Positions 1-6,692 are shown, counted from the first letter of the stretch. The stretch is DNA of 8,814 nt from Bacillota bacterium (GCA_021820675.1 JAKADI010000044.1:1-8814); one strand, 5' to 3'. Numbers and translations: made by a program. Notes: a model not told the origin generated them from the letters alone.

Positions 1-75
1 CTATGGGCGCCTGCCAACCCTGTGACCAACCTCCAATGTCGTAGCCCAAAACCGCTAAGATATGTTCAACACGAG

Positions 76-246
76 TTAAGTCGAGTAAAGGGGTGGTGTC
101 AGGTCATTTAAGTAGGACGGCATGCAAAACGCATGGATGACCCGGGAAAGGTGGAGCGCGTGCATGATCGCTCCGGACGTGCCCGCAAGATCCTGGTGAA
201 TTCGTTTGGTCCATGTCGCTTGCCATCGCGCGATCCACAGTTCCAT
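76..246 (-). CDS. Possible 56-residue ORF, unrecognised
   Basis: An open frame runs from an ATG at 246 to a TAA at 76 and would encode 56 residues beginning MELWIARWQATW. It lies just downstream of, and on the same strand as, the SdpI-type pseudogene. No clear Shine-Dalgarno sequence precedes the ATG (only a weak TAGGCG). I recognise no family; the peptide is rich in Trp, His and Arg and has no clear membrane segment. It could be a remnant of a longer gene or chance. The rest of 1-278 shows nothing I can name. Confidence 0.15.
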   Translation of the reverse strand: MELWIARWQATWTKRIHQDLAGTSGAIMHALHLSRVIHAFCMPSYLNDLTPPLYST

Positions 247-278
247 CGCCTAGACAGCGTCTTTTGATTCCATTGGAT

Positions 279-898
279 TCATAACCGCACCGGTGCGCTC
301 ACCCCAAATCCTGCTGCAAATACGTGCTGTGTCGGAATCAACAGAAGAAGCAGAACCCCCAAGGCGGCCATTCCAATCACCCCACCCGCTAACGCTTTGC
401 CGCTCAGACCTCTCACTTCAGAACTGATGGCCACAAGAAACCCACCCCACCAAATGCCTAATAAGCCCCATGACACGTGAAAAGCGATCCCCACAATGCC
501 CATGACCCAAAAGACCACTCCACCGGTAACCCAACGTGGTGCAACCCCCTCATAAGATGGCGTCTTATTTTGGGTCGCAAGAAGGCTCAAAATTACAATA
601 CCGATCACCGCCAAGGCCCCATTGATTAAAGCGATCACAACTATGGGTCGAAAGAAAACGAAGAGTTGGATCCCATTAAGGGAAGGGCGAACGAGAGTGC
701 CACCAGAAAAAAAGAGACCGCTGCGCGATGGTTGGTTGCCATCCACACATCATGATTGGCCCGTGTGGCCTTCGTACGAATACCGATTCCTGTACCAGGC
801 TTCGCATTTCGAGTTAGAAATCCCAAAGCCACGAGCACTACCGCCAACACAAACACGATGAGGTTGGGTTCGAGATTGACTAATTCAGTGGCGCTCAT
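279..898 (-). pseudogene. SdpI-type integral membrane protein, split by a frameshift
   Basis: The first frame (ATG 898 to TAG 641, 85 codons) starts well: GGGAG sits 8 nt before the ATG. It carries a first membrane helix (about residues 13-28), then the SdpI-family loop GIGIRTKATRANHDVWMATN, with the conserved GIRT...W..TN pattern, and a second helix (about 59-76). It then ends abruptly in a polar tail and stop. The frame one base back is open to TGA 279 and continues with about four more strongly hydrophobic segments, so the intended product was probably one six-helix protein of about 205 residues. Bacillus subtilis SdpI, of similar size, protects against the SDP cannibalism toxin and sequesters its repressor; here only fold and family are supported. 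The best place for the shift is about 640-690, because helix 2 is good in the first frame and helix 3 in the second. It could be a real mutation, a sequencing error, or much less likely programmed slippage. Confidence 0.72.
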
Positions 899-1046
899 TT
901 AAGCAACTCCCTGCGGTGTTGATCCCCTAAACCCGCGATTTCGCGACGTAATAACCACTGGAGAGCAAACCTCTCAAGAATGTCGTCTGCACGCTCTTCT
1001 GCATATTGACGGACCAACTCCCTCACATTGCGGTTCAAGTAAAAAA
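895..1046 (-). pseudogene. 3' remnant of a gene coupled to the SdpI-type gene, possibly a regulator
   Basis: Reading from about 1046 gives a frame of about 50 codons ending at the TGA at 895-897. That TGA overlaps the ATG of the SdpI-type gene (ATGA), the usual sign of translational coupling in an operon. The peptide is highly charged and helical (FYLNRNVRELVRQ followed by an acidic/arginine-rich helix and a terminal RRELLK). No start codon with a ribosome binding site is present; upstream of about 1047 the sequence becomes the ISL3-type transposase stump in another frame, so the front of the gene is missing. SdpI-family genes often sit behind a small ArsR- or GntR-type repressor gene, and FYLN resembles the end of an ArsR DNA-binding domain. 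That identity is inference from context and a very short match. Confidence 0.5.
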
Positions 1047-1187
1047 TTGCACATGGGGACACATCGTAGGAACCGTCAGGGTTTCTACGGCAATATGATA
1101 GGCGTCGTCCGTGTCATCGACGGTGATGATGCGGCATTCCGGTAAGTTCAACAAGTTCGGCACTGAGGCCCCCATCGGTTCGTCCAT
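1035..1187 (-). pseudogene. 5' stump of an ISL3-family transposase
   Basis: An ATG at 1187, preceded at 7 nt by GGGGG (minus strand), opens a 50-codon frame starting MDEPMGASVPNLLNLPECR. The pattern is that of the N-terminus of ISL3-family transposases: a leucine-rich start (NLLNLPECRII), then a short beta-rich stretch with an IAVET segment, then CPH where these proteins have the first CPxC of a zinc-binding motif. The frame leaves the family exactly at CPH (about 1055) and stops 8 codons after the Cys. Full-length members have around 400 residues, so nearly 90% is missing, and no other part appears in the window. The stump abuts the C-terminal remnant of another gene, so it marks an old insertion followed by deletion or recombination. 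The ISL3 assignment rests on a short motif. Confidence 0.55.
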
Positions 1188-1218
1188 TTGGTATCCCCCT
1201 GATTTCGACCTACATGAC

Positions 1219-1341
1219 ATCCATCACAAAGTCCGTTTTCACGTTACCATAACCATGACGAGCAATCCATCATAAAGCCCGTTTTTGGTACGGCGTGTTT
1301 GTGCGACTGACTTGTTCGAGATCCATCACAAAATCCGCATA
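1219..1341. repeat. Three direct repeats, core ATCCATCAcAAA
   Basis: Three imperfect copies of a roughly 21-base unit start at 1219, 1265 and 1321: ATCCATCACAAAGTCCGTTT, ATCCATCATAAAGCCCGTTT and ATCCATCACAAAATCCGCAT. Start-to-start distances are 46 and 56 bases, about 4.4 and 5.3 helical turns, so the copies are not on one face of the helix. They lie directly upstream of the transposase stump on the minus strand and upstream of ctaA on the plus strand. They could be subterminal sites of the lost ISL3-type element or regulator binding sites. Spacing and number are unlike CRISPR. Confidence 0.6.
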
Positions 1342-1399
1342 CCCGAAAAAACACCTGGTCCCCAGTTGAGCACAGAACACTAATACGCGCCGCCGACAC

Positions 1400-1418
1400 T
1401 ATGACGTGTTAAGTCATA
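1400..1418. promoter_or_regulatory. TATGAC-N7-GTCATA dyad upstream of ctaA
   Basis: A perfect 6-base inverted repeat, TATGAC/GTCATA, is separated by seven bases (GTGTTAA). It lies about 235 bases before the likely ctaA start. An AT-rich dyad of this size suits a dimeric repressor, but no convincing -35/-10 pair overlaps it, so the role is a guess. Confidence 0.25.
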
Positions 1419-1630
1419 ATTAGACCCAAGGCCAGTCCGCTTACATCGCTTGTTACTCCATCAACGATTCGAGCGGGCACAGAAAAGAAATTCATACAGT
1501 GCCCTCATCTCCCATATCAGTAAAACTGGTTCCGGATTATTTAAAAGGCCCGGCATAAATCCGCCAATTGTATGGTTGTACTATACGTCATTCAGCGATA
1601 TGTTCGACGTGACCTTAATTTTGCAGACAG

Positions 1631-1639
1631 AGGAGGAGG
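1631..1639 (+). promoter_or_regulatory. Ribosome binding site AGGAGGAGG used to choose the ctaA start
   Basis: AGGAGGAGG is the only strong Shine-Dalgarno match near the front of the ctaA frame. It falls inside the longer ORF that begins at the TTG at 1450 or the ATG at 1600, neither of which has a ribosome binding site. The first usable in-frame start after it is the TTG at 1654, 14 bases from its end, slightly long. This supports a start at 1654 and makes the first 68 codons of the long frame leader. Confidence 0.5.
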
Positions 1640-1653
1640 GTCTTACGAAACAA

Positions 1654-2529
1654 TTGATATCATCTCAGCCGTGGTTTTCGGCGCGCGCATTGCGTATGAC
1701 AGGTATTGTGACGTTCATCGGAATTATGATGGTCAACGCCATGGGGTTTATCGATCATGACACGAAATCCGGAATGGGCTGTGGTGCCAATTGGCCGCTT
1801 TGCAACGGGGCCGTGGTGCCGACCTTTTCCAATGAGGCTGTCATCATTGAGTACGTTCATCGCCTCTTAACTTTAGCCTTTGTTGTGGCTCTCGTCATTT
1901 TCCTGATTGGGGCATTAAGAAAGCGACGCGAATCCGTGACATGGAACCGCATGGCCGTAGGGCTCGTGACATTACTACTGGTCGAAACAGCCATTTGCAC
2001 CGCGGGTGTGTTATGGAACGTACCAGGTTCTATCATGGCTTGGCTGGCCCCTATCGGTTTAGCGGCTCAGGGCATTCTTTTAGCCATGGTATTGTGGTTA
2101 GCGGAGCACAAGCAATCCGTTCGCTTAATGGGAAACATTAAGCACCATCCCCTCATCTCCGCAGTCCTTTTGCTAACCATTTTCTACCTTTATGAAGGTG
2201 CGTGGTTATCCTACGTTCCACCCACGCATCTTATGACCGCGACCTATCAAGTGAGTGGCAGTGTTCTGGCTTTGCTCACCATCATCTGGGTTAGTTATCA
2301 GGTTCGTCAAGGCACTGGATTGGGCTATGGATTGTGGCCCTTAGTCGCCGCACCGTTCATCTCCCGTTTTACCGCACAAACGGTTGCCGGAGATCTTGCT
2401 ATCTATCTCTGGTTATCATGGATCACGGGAGCGATAGCTTATTACATCATCCAGGGAGATGGAGGATTAGAACGCCACGGCCTAAATCCCCAGCCCTCGG
2501 CCATGGCCTCGAAGACACACGGTCCATAG
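1654..2529 (+). CDS. ctaA: Divergent heme A synthase (CtaA/COX15 family)
   Basis: CtaA oxidises the C8 methyl of heme O to a formyl group, giving heme A for aa3-type oxidases; it is an eight-helix membrane protein made of two similar four-helix halves. From the TTG at 1654 the product has 291 residues. The N-terminal half is clear: SGMGCGANWPLCNG (residues 39-52) matches the two-cysteine loop (C43 and C50), and IEYVHR holds the catalytic-site Glu66 and heme-ligand His69. The helices about 110-150, 167-183, 203-216 and 247-266 follow. By eye against B. subtilis CtaA, the other three heme-ligand histidines are not evident: the second falls on Leu131, the third on Tyr198 (in ATYQVSGS), and no histidine lies in the last helix. 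The second cysteine pair is also absent. The fold assignment is firm, heme A synthase activity less so. Starts at 1450 or 1600 are possible but lack ribosome binding sites. No CtaB/CtaC partner gene is adjacent. Confidence 0.8.
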   Translation: MISSQPWFSARALRMTGIVTFIGIMMVNAMGFIDHDTKSGMGCGANWPLCNGAVVPTFSNEAVIIEYVHRLLTLAFVVALVIFLIGALRKRRESVTWNRMAVGLVTLLLVETAICTAGVLWNVPGSIMAWLAPIGLAAQGILLAMVLWLAEHKQSVRLMGNIKHHPLISAVLLLTIFYLYEGAWLSYVPPTHLMTATYQVSGSVLALLTIIWVSYQVRQGTGLGYGLWPLVAAPFISRFTAQTVAGDLAIYLWLSWITGAIAYYIIQGDGGLERHGLNPQPSAMASKTHGP

Positions 2530-2628
2530 TTTCGACACGCACGAAAATGCACCGATGGAAAAGTCATATACCCAAGCGACCCTCATAACCCGTTGTTTGT
2601 GAGCCGAATTCGCTGTTAACGCCGGTAT

Positions 2629-2844
2629 TTACACGTCACGCTTTTCAGTGTTGCCGATACGGGTGGCACTATGGAAAACGAACTTCGCAGCCATAGGGCT
2701 ATATTCCCATAGTCGCGCGGCCCTGGCATCTTTGCCTCCGTCGCCGATTATGGTCAGGCTGATCACAAACAATATAACCAGGGCTGCAGCGAGGAAACAA
2801 CGACCCCGCCCTAAAGGACGGAGCTTGGATCCGGACTCCACCAC
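2629..2844 (-). CDS. Possible small single-span membrane or secreted peptide, unrecognised
   Basis: A 71-codon frame opens with tandem GTG codons at 2844 and 2841. It has a basic front (residues 1-15), a strong hydrophobic core CFLAAALVILFVISLTIIG (residues 16-34) and a DARA sequence that could be a signal peptidase site. That is a good signal-peptide or single-span layout, which is why it is listed. Against it, only a weak AAGG precedes the start at about 11 nt and the remainder (about 30 residues) matches nothing I know. It may be a remnant. Confidence 0.2.
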   Translation of the reverse strand: MVESGSKLRPLGRGRCFLAAALVILFVISLTIIGDGGKDARAARLWEYSPMAAKFVFHSATRIGNTEKRDV

Positions 2845-3270
2845 AATTCCAAGAACCTTTGCAGGCGCTTGGCTTGGGATTCAGCATCCGACCCATAAGG
2901 ACTAGCCGACAAATAGCCCGTCCTCATCCAGTCCTGCCGAATGAGGGGCGGTCGCAGGGTTACATTGCGAGCACCCATAGATCGGCATGAAGGGTAAACG
3001 ACACAGGGTACAGCGGAACACCAGTCAGTGCACAATTTCCCACCATGCTACTTCTGTCTTAGGAGATACGGCTGGCCTCCACCAAACGGTCCCCCAAACC
3101 CTATCTCTTCGAGCCCATTCTTTGGCTATAGAACCGGTAGAAGCACGAATCTCGGTTGCGCCGTCGACGCTCCTACCGGATTAGCAAAGACTGGTGGTAT
3201 ATGTGACGTTTCTAGAGGCCTAAAAGGTTTTGACCCGTATTTTGCCCTCCTATCATCCTTGGGACTTTTA

Positions 3271-3286
3271 GTCAACCATTTTTGAC
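3271..3286. promoter_or_regulatory. GTCAA-N6-TTGAC dyad
   Basis: A perfect 5-base inverted repeat, GTCAA/TTGAC, with a 6-base spacer lies about 180 bases before the peptidoglycan-binding gene. A second TTTTGACC occurs 51 bases upstream (3229-3236). It could be an operator; it is too short to stand out strongly from chance. Confidence 0.15.
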
Positions 3287-3316
3287 CTTATACACAACTT
3301 CCGTTTAATAGTAATG

Positions 3317-3333
3317 ACACAGCTGCGCTGTGT
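3317..3333. other. Perfect hairpin ACACAGC-TGC-GCTGTGT
   Basis: A 7-base perfect stem closes a 3-base loop, followed by TTTG. It lies alone in the non-coding stretch, about 80 bases upstream of the -10 box at 3418. It could be a weak terminator, protecting the next unit from read-through, or an operator. Confidence 0.25.
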
Positions 3334-3417
3334 TTGATCCGACTACATGCCATCCCGGAATAACAGGCGGTTTCTCAGTTATCCCACCCGTGTGGAACAT
3401 TGTTAAGACATCGCGCG

Positions 3418-3423
3418 TATAAT
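3418..3423 (+). promoter_or_regulatory. TATAAT -10 box of the peptidoglycan-binding gene
   Basis: A consensus TATAAT lies 41 bases before the ATG at 3465. The bases at a -35 distance (GGAACA, 3394-3399, 18 bases away) match TTGACA at only three positions, so the promoter may depend on an activator or another sigma factor. A transcript starting here would have a leader of about 35 bases. Confidence 0.5.
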
Positions 3424-3464
3424 GCACTGGCACATAATCCATTAACCGTTACAGGAGGATTGTC

Positions 3465-4292
3465 ATGGCACAGTTCGACTCAACTTTTGCCCCGTATCAT
3501 CCCTTTGGCAGTCGGGAATTGCATCTCGAATCGCCTTCCATGCATGGAACCGATGTCGCGGTGTTGCAAGCAGTCTACGATGTTATGGTCCGGTCCATGA
3601 ATCCACCGCTGGGGCCAATGGGATCGCGGATCGCCATAGACGGATACTTCGGTCCCCAAACACGTCAAGCCGTACTCAACATTCAATCGTATTTTGGTAT
3701 CGAAACAGACGGGATCGTGGGACCGAACACATTCTTTCTTTTTGGACAGGGAATCGGGCCTCACACCACCTATGGGGGACCTGTCTATGGAAGTCAGACC
3801 CTGGTTGAAGGGGACTCTGGCGGAGATGTAACAATCTTGCAAAATCGTTTAAACTGTTTTCGCTATGCCAAGATAATTGGCAAACCGGCCATGGGCCAAT
3901 TCAATCACGACACGGCCCGTGCCGTAGGGGCTTTTAAACATGACGCCGAAGCGCATGGAGATACCGGGTTCCCTGACAACAGCATCGCTGGCTTTGGATT
4001 TTACGACGCCACTTGGATTTACACATTCGCCGGTGGTCGAGCCATCTTTACCGGCCGAAACGGATTCGACGTCGTGTTTATACAGATCTTCCTAAAACAG
4101 CTAGGGTACTATACAGGACGCTTTATCGGTTACTATGATGACGCCACTCATGACGCCGTCGAGCGGTTTCAGCAAGATAACCACATTGCGGTGGACGGCG
4201 TTATCGGGCCAGAAACCTTCTACCACATTGGGTTGCACAATGACAATCCTGCTCCCGTTCCCGAGCTCATTGCCTGGCCAACGATGTCCTAG
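3465..4292 (+). CDS. Protein of three peptidoglycan-binding (PG_binding_1) repeats
   Basis: The ATG at 3465 follows AGGAGG with a 6-base gap, so the 275-residue start is secure. The protein is built of three PG_binding_1-type repeats, roughly residues 26-92, 116-187 and 198-256. Repeats 1 and 3 show the full signature: a leucine/glutamine-rich first helix (VAVLQAVYDV; VVFIQIFLKQLGYY), then DG.FGPQT or DGVIGPET, then an F..Q helix. The middle repeat keeps GGDVTILQNRL and a degenerate second half. Such modules bind peptidoglycan stem or glycan and usually anchor a hydrolase, but no catalytic domain is fused here. No signal peptide is visible: the N-terminus (MAQFDSTFAPYHPFGSREL) is polar. It may be exported non-classically, released on lysis or placed in the spore; this cannot be decided from sequence. 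The gene stands alone, with its own -10 box and a hairpin downstream. Confidence 0.88.
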   Translation: MAQFDSTFAPYHPFGSRELHLESPSMHGTDVAVLQAVYDVMVRSMNPPLGPMGSRIAIDGYFGPQTRQAVLNIQSYFGIETDGIVGPNTFFLFGQGIGPHTTYGGPVYGSQTLVEGDSGGDVTILQNRLNCFRYAKIIGKPAMGQFNHDTARAVGAFKHDAEAHGDTGFPDNSIAGFGFYDATWIYTFAGGRAIFTGRNGFDVVFIQIFLKQLGYYTGRFIGYYDDATHDAVERFQQDNHIAVDGVIGPETFYHIGLHNDNPAPVPELIAWPTMS

Positions 4293-4339
4293 TCCCTTCC
4301 ACAACTGTCATGTGCCCTTGTCGCCGCCCGTTCCCTTTC

Positions 4340-4370
4340 GGCCTCCCCCCAACCGTATCCGGGGGAGGCC
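4340..4370 (+). terminator. GC-rich hairpin after the peptidoglycan-binding gene
   Basis: A 10-base perfect stem, GGCCTCCCCC (4340-4349) with GGGGGAGGCC (4361-4370), closes an 11-base loop, 47 bases after the stop at 4292. It is very stable. The run after it (ATCTTCGCG) is not a U tract, so if it terminates it is not a textbook intrinsic terminator. Confidence 0.6.
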
Positions 4371-4699
4371 ATCTTCGCGTCTGATCACTTTCCCGCGATT
4401 CGCGTATTTCCGGGGCAAACGGGGACGAACGGCTTCGACTATACCATTGCGCTAACCAGACGCGATCCTTCTTTTGCTCAGCACCTGCCGGACTGAAGCC
4501 ATTGATGGGGTTCTCGATTCAAGCACCCATGACGGCAACGCGATTTTCAGATGCTTCGCCTGGGGAAGGGGAATGCGCGGACATGGTGTTCAAATGGAGT
4601 CGGGATAATAAAATTTTTAAGATAAGTCAATCTAGAAAGGAAAATTTCAATCGTTTGGCGTATTGGGAGAATATTACGAAGTTTGAGGGAGGAACGACC
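4371..4699. other. Non-coding leader region before the acyl-CoA synthetase gene
   Basis: No gene is seen in these 329 bases, although the synthetase frame is open back to 4502 without a ribosome binding site. Composition changes within it: the left part is GC-rich and 4590-4680 is AT-rich. A weak promoter candidate is TAAAAT at 4609-4614, with TGTTCA at 4587-4592 (16-base spacing, three matches to TTGACA). No riboswitch or T-box pattern was recognised. Confidence 0.3.
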
Positions 4700-6265
4700 A
4701 TGATACAAGACGGTAAAGCATGGAACTTTGCCCGAGACGTTATTGATTATCTTGCGAAAATAAGGCCAAACGCTCCGGCCTTATATCTTATGAAGAATAA
4801 TCAGGACAGTTTGTTGTCTTTCGCGGAAGTTGCGCAGATCTCAGCGCAAACAGCCGATTGGCTCCAAACTCGCGGAATTGGTAAAGGCATGCGAGTCCTC
4901 GTCGTCTTAGGCAAAGATCCGGCTTTTTGGCCGGTTATGGTGGCCCTCAACAAATTAGGAGCCATCGCCATGCCCGGCACTACGCAGTTAACAGCCAAAG
5001 ACTTAAAATATCGCCTGCAAACATCAAACGCATCTGCTGCCATTGTGCTTCCTGAAGTCGCAGCTAAGCTATCCGATAAGGAAACACATCTGAGCCATGC
5101 CATCACCGTAGGTCATGCGCACCCGGGCTGGACACTTCTGGATCCATACCATCTAGACAATCCTGAATTCGCGGGGCATCCCACCGATTCAGGTGACCCC
5201 ACCCTAATCTACTTTACCTCGGGAACCACCGGTTTTCCTAAGATGGTGCTGCACAATCAACGATATCCGCAAGCCCACCGCATTACCGCGCAATACTGGA
5301 TTGGGCTACAAGACAATGACATGCATTGGAACGTCTCCGACACAGGTTGGGCTAAAGCCGCCTGGAGTTCGTTGTTTGGCCCTTGGATGGTTGGCGCCGC
5401 TATATTCGTCGATAACCTGACGGGCAAGTTTGATCCCAAACAATTTTTGCACATCTTATCCACCTATCCCATTACCTCCGTGTGTGCGCCCCCAACCGTG
5501 TACCGCTTAGTTGTCAAAGAAGATTTGAACCAGTGGTCCTTCCCTCATCTTCGCAGCGCCGTTAGTGCCGGCGAACCGTTAAACCCTGAAGTGATCCAAC
5601 TCTTTAAGCAAGCGACCAAACTCGACATCCGCGACGGGTATGGTCAAACTGAAACCGTCCTACTAGTGGGCAATTCCCCGGGTCATCGCCTCAAATTCGG
5701 ATCCATGGGTCAACCCGCCCCGGAATTTGATATGGCGGTAATCGATCATGACGGAGTGCCCCTGCCGGCCGGCCAAGAAGGGGACATTGCCATTAAGGTT
5801 CGGCCCAGTCGCCCACCAGGCTTGTTTCAAGGCTACGTCAATGATGAAACTGGGACACAGAAGCGATTCGTCGGCGATTATTACATTACCGGCGATCGAG
5901 CTATAATCGATGAAGACGGATATTTTTGGTTCGTGGGGCGGGCCGACGATGTGATCATTAGTGCAGGCTACCGCATCGGACCATTTGAAGTGGAATCCCT
6001 CTTGGTCGAACGCCCGGAAGTGATAGAAGCAGCCGTCGTCTCTTCTCCCGATCCCATACGCGGAGAAATTGTCAAGGCCTTTGTCGTATTAAAGTCAGGC
6101 ATTGAACCCAGCGCCTCCCTAGTCGAAACTTTACAAAATCACGTGAAAACGCAAACCGCCCCCTATAAATACCCACGGTCGATCGAGTTTGTATCCGAAT
6201 TACCCAAAACGGTATCCGGCAAAATTCGCCGAGTCGAACTACGCCAACGGGAGTGGGAGAGGTGA
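4700..6265 (+). CDS. Acyl-CoA synthetase (AMP-forming), medium-chain (MACS/ACSM) type
   Basis: The enzyme activates a carboxylic acid with ATP to an acyl-adenylate and then to the CoA thioester, in the cytoplasm. GGAGG 7 bases before the ATG at 4700 fixes the start; the frame upstream has no signal. The 521-residue product carries the ANL-superfamily motifs in order: P-loop YFTSGTTGFPK (171-181), the SDTGWAKAAWSSLFGPW segment (213-229) typical of medium-chain acyl-CoA synthetases, GYGQTET (313-319), TGDR with the ATP-ribose aspartate (D399), GRADD at the hinge before the C-terminal domain (413-417), SAGYRIGPFEVE (421-432) and the catalytic lysine K508 in SGKIRR. Length is normal and all key residues are present, so it should be active. 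Substrate cannot be read safely; medium-chain fatty or aromatic acids are likely. A short ORF overlaps the stop as GTGA, and a hairpin 224 bases on probably ends the transcript. Confidence 0.93.
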   Translation: MIQDGKAWNFARDVIDYLAKIRPNAPALYLMKNNQDSLLSFAEVAQISAQTADWLQTRGIGKGMRVLVVLGKDPAFWPVMVALNKLGAIAMPGTTQLTAKDLKYRLQTSNASAAIVLPEVAAKLSDKETHLSHAITVGHAHPGWTLLDPYHLDNPEFAGHPTDSGDPTLIYFTSGTTGFPKMVLHNQRYPQAHRITAQYWIGLQDNDMHWNVSDTGWAKAAWSSLFGPWMVGAAIFVDNLTGKFDPKQFLHILSTYPITSVCAPPTVYRLVVKEDLNQWSFPHLRSAVSAGEPLNPEVIQLFKQATKLDIRDGYGQTETVLLVGNSPGHRLKFGSMGQPAPEFDMAVIDHDGVPLPAGQEGDIAIKVRPSRPPGLFQGYVNDETGTQKRFVGDYYITGDRAIIDEDGYFWFVGRADDVIISAGYRIGPFEVESLLVERPEVIEAAVVSSPDPIRGEIVKAFVVLKSGIEPSASLVETLQNHVKTQTAPYKYPRSIEFVSELPKTVSGKIRRVELRQREWER

Positions 6266-6420
6266 ACGTCAAGGTTGCCAAAGCGAAAACCCAGTTTCAT
6301 ATCACCACCGGGTGCTTGGCCAAAACTATCGGATCACGCCGTCTTTTGGAGGAGCAGCGACTTCTTTCTCCACGGGAAGACATCCGAAGGCCAGGTGTTG
6401 AGCAACCCTTCACGCGTTGA
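6262..6420 (+). CDS. Possible 52-residue ORF coupled to the acyl-CoA synthetase
   Basis: A GTG at 6262 overlaps the synthetase stop as GTGA and opens a frame to the TGA at 6418. GGGAG 8 bases before the GTG, within the last codons of the synthetase, could serve it. The product starts MNVKVAKAKTQFHITT and is basic (many Lys and Arg), without membrane segment or known motif. The 4-base overlap suits translational coupling, and the frame ends before the hairpin at 6489. It may instead be the front of a decayed gene or chance; I do not recognise it. Confidence 0.25.
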   Translation: MNVKVAKAKTQFHITTGCLAKTIGSRRLLEEQRLLSPREDIRRPGVEQPFTR

Positions 6421-6488
6421 GGATCATGCCAAATTGGCATTTCGCCGTAACTTTGATGTTATGGAGACAGTCAAGCGCACAGGACAAG

Positions 6489-6530
6489 AGAGCCCTTCCG
6501 CCGTCGCCCCTTTGCGGCGAGAAGGGCTCT
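6489..6530 (+). terminator. Long hairpin after the acyl-CoA synthetase unit
   Basis: The stem pairs AGAGCCCTTC (6489-6498) with GAAGGGCTCT (6521-6530) and continues inward with CGCCG (6499-6503) against CGGCG (6515-6519) after a one-base bulge at A6520, about 15 pairs with an 11-base loop. It is followed by TCCCG rather than a U tract. Position after the synthetase and short ORF suggests a terminator or 3'-end stabiliser. Confidence 0.6.
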
Positions 6531-6692
6531 TCCCGTGAGATTGTCATCGCCCTCTCGAGGGCTGCGATACGCAACAGAGGCAGGCACCTGAAATCGTAAA
6601 CGCCGAAAAGCGCAAGACCATGAACACGGACACGGCACAAATGCTTGATTTGCAAACTGTCACAAGTTCTAGTATGGTTACAAATACGCAGG

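Larger units (their letters stand above)
2530..3464. other. 935-base stretch without a convincing gene
   Basis: Several open frames exist on both strands but they overlap each other, lack ribosome binding sites and show no family motif. The only one with a plausible protein character is the minus-strand hydrophobic ORF at 2629-2844. The right end holds small dyads (3271-3286 and 3317-3333) and the promoter of the next gene. The stretch may be decayed coding sequence; no tRNA or transposase motif was seen. Confidence 0.5.

Noticed and set aside
1219..1341. CRISPR-like array
   Set aside because: There are only three diverged 21-base units with unequal spacing, and no cas gene nearby.
1450..1653. 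68-codon N-terminal extension of the ctaA frame
   Set aside because: It has no ribosome binding site at the TTG at 1450 or the ATG at 1600, no family similarity, and it contains a strong AGGAGGAGG placed for a later start.
2811..3285. Overlapping open frames on both strands as genes
   Set aside because: They have no ribosome binding sites or motifs, and both strands are equally open, as expected by chance in GC-balanced sequence.
4502..4699. 66-codon N-terminal extension of the acyl-CoA synthetase
   Set aside because: The family begins at the later Met, and GGAGG stands 7 bases before the ATG at 4700; the extension has no motif.
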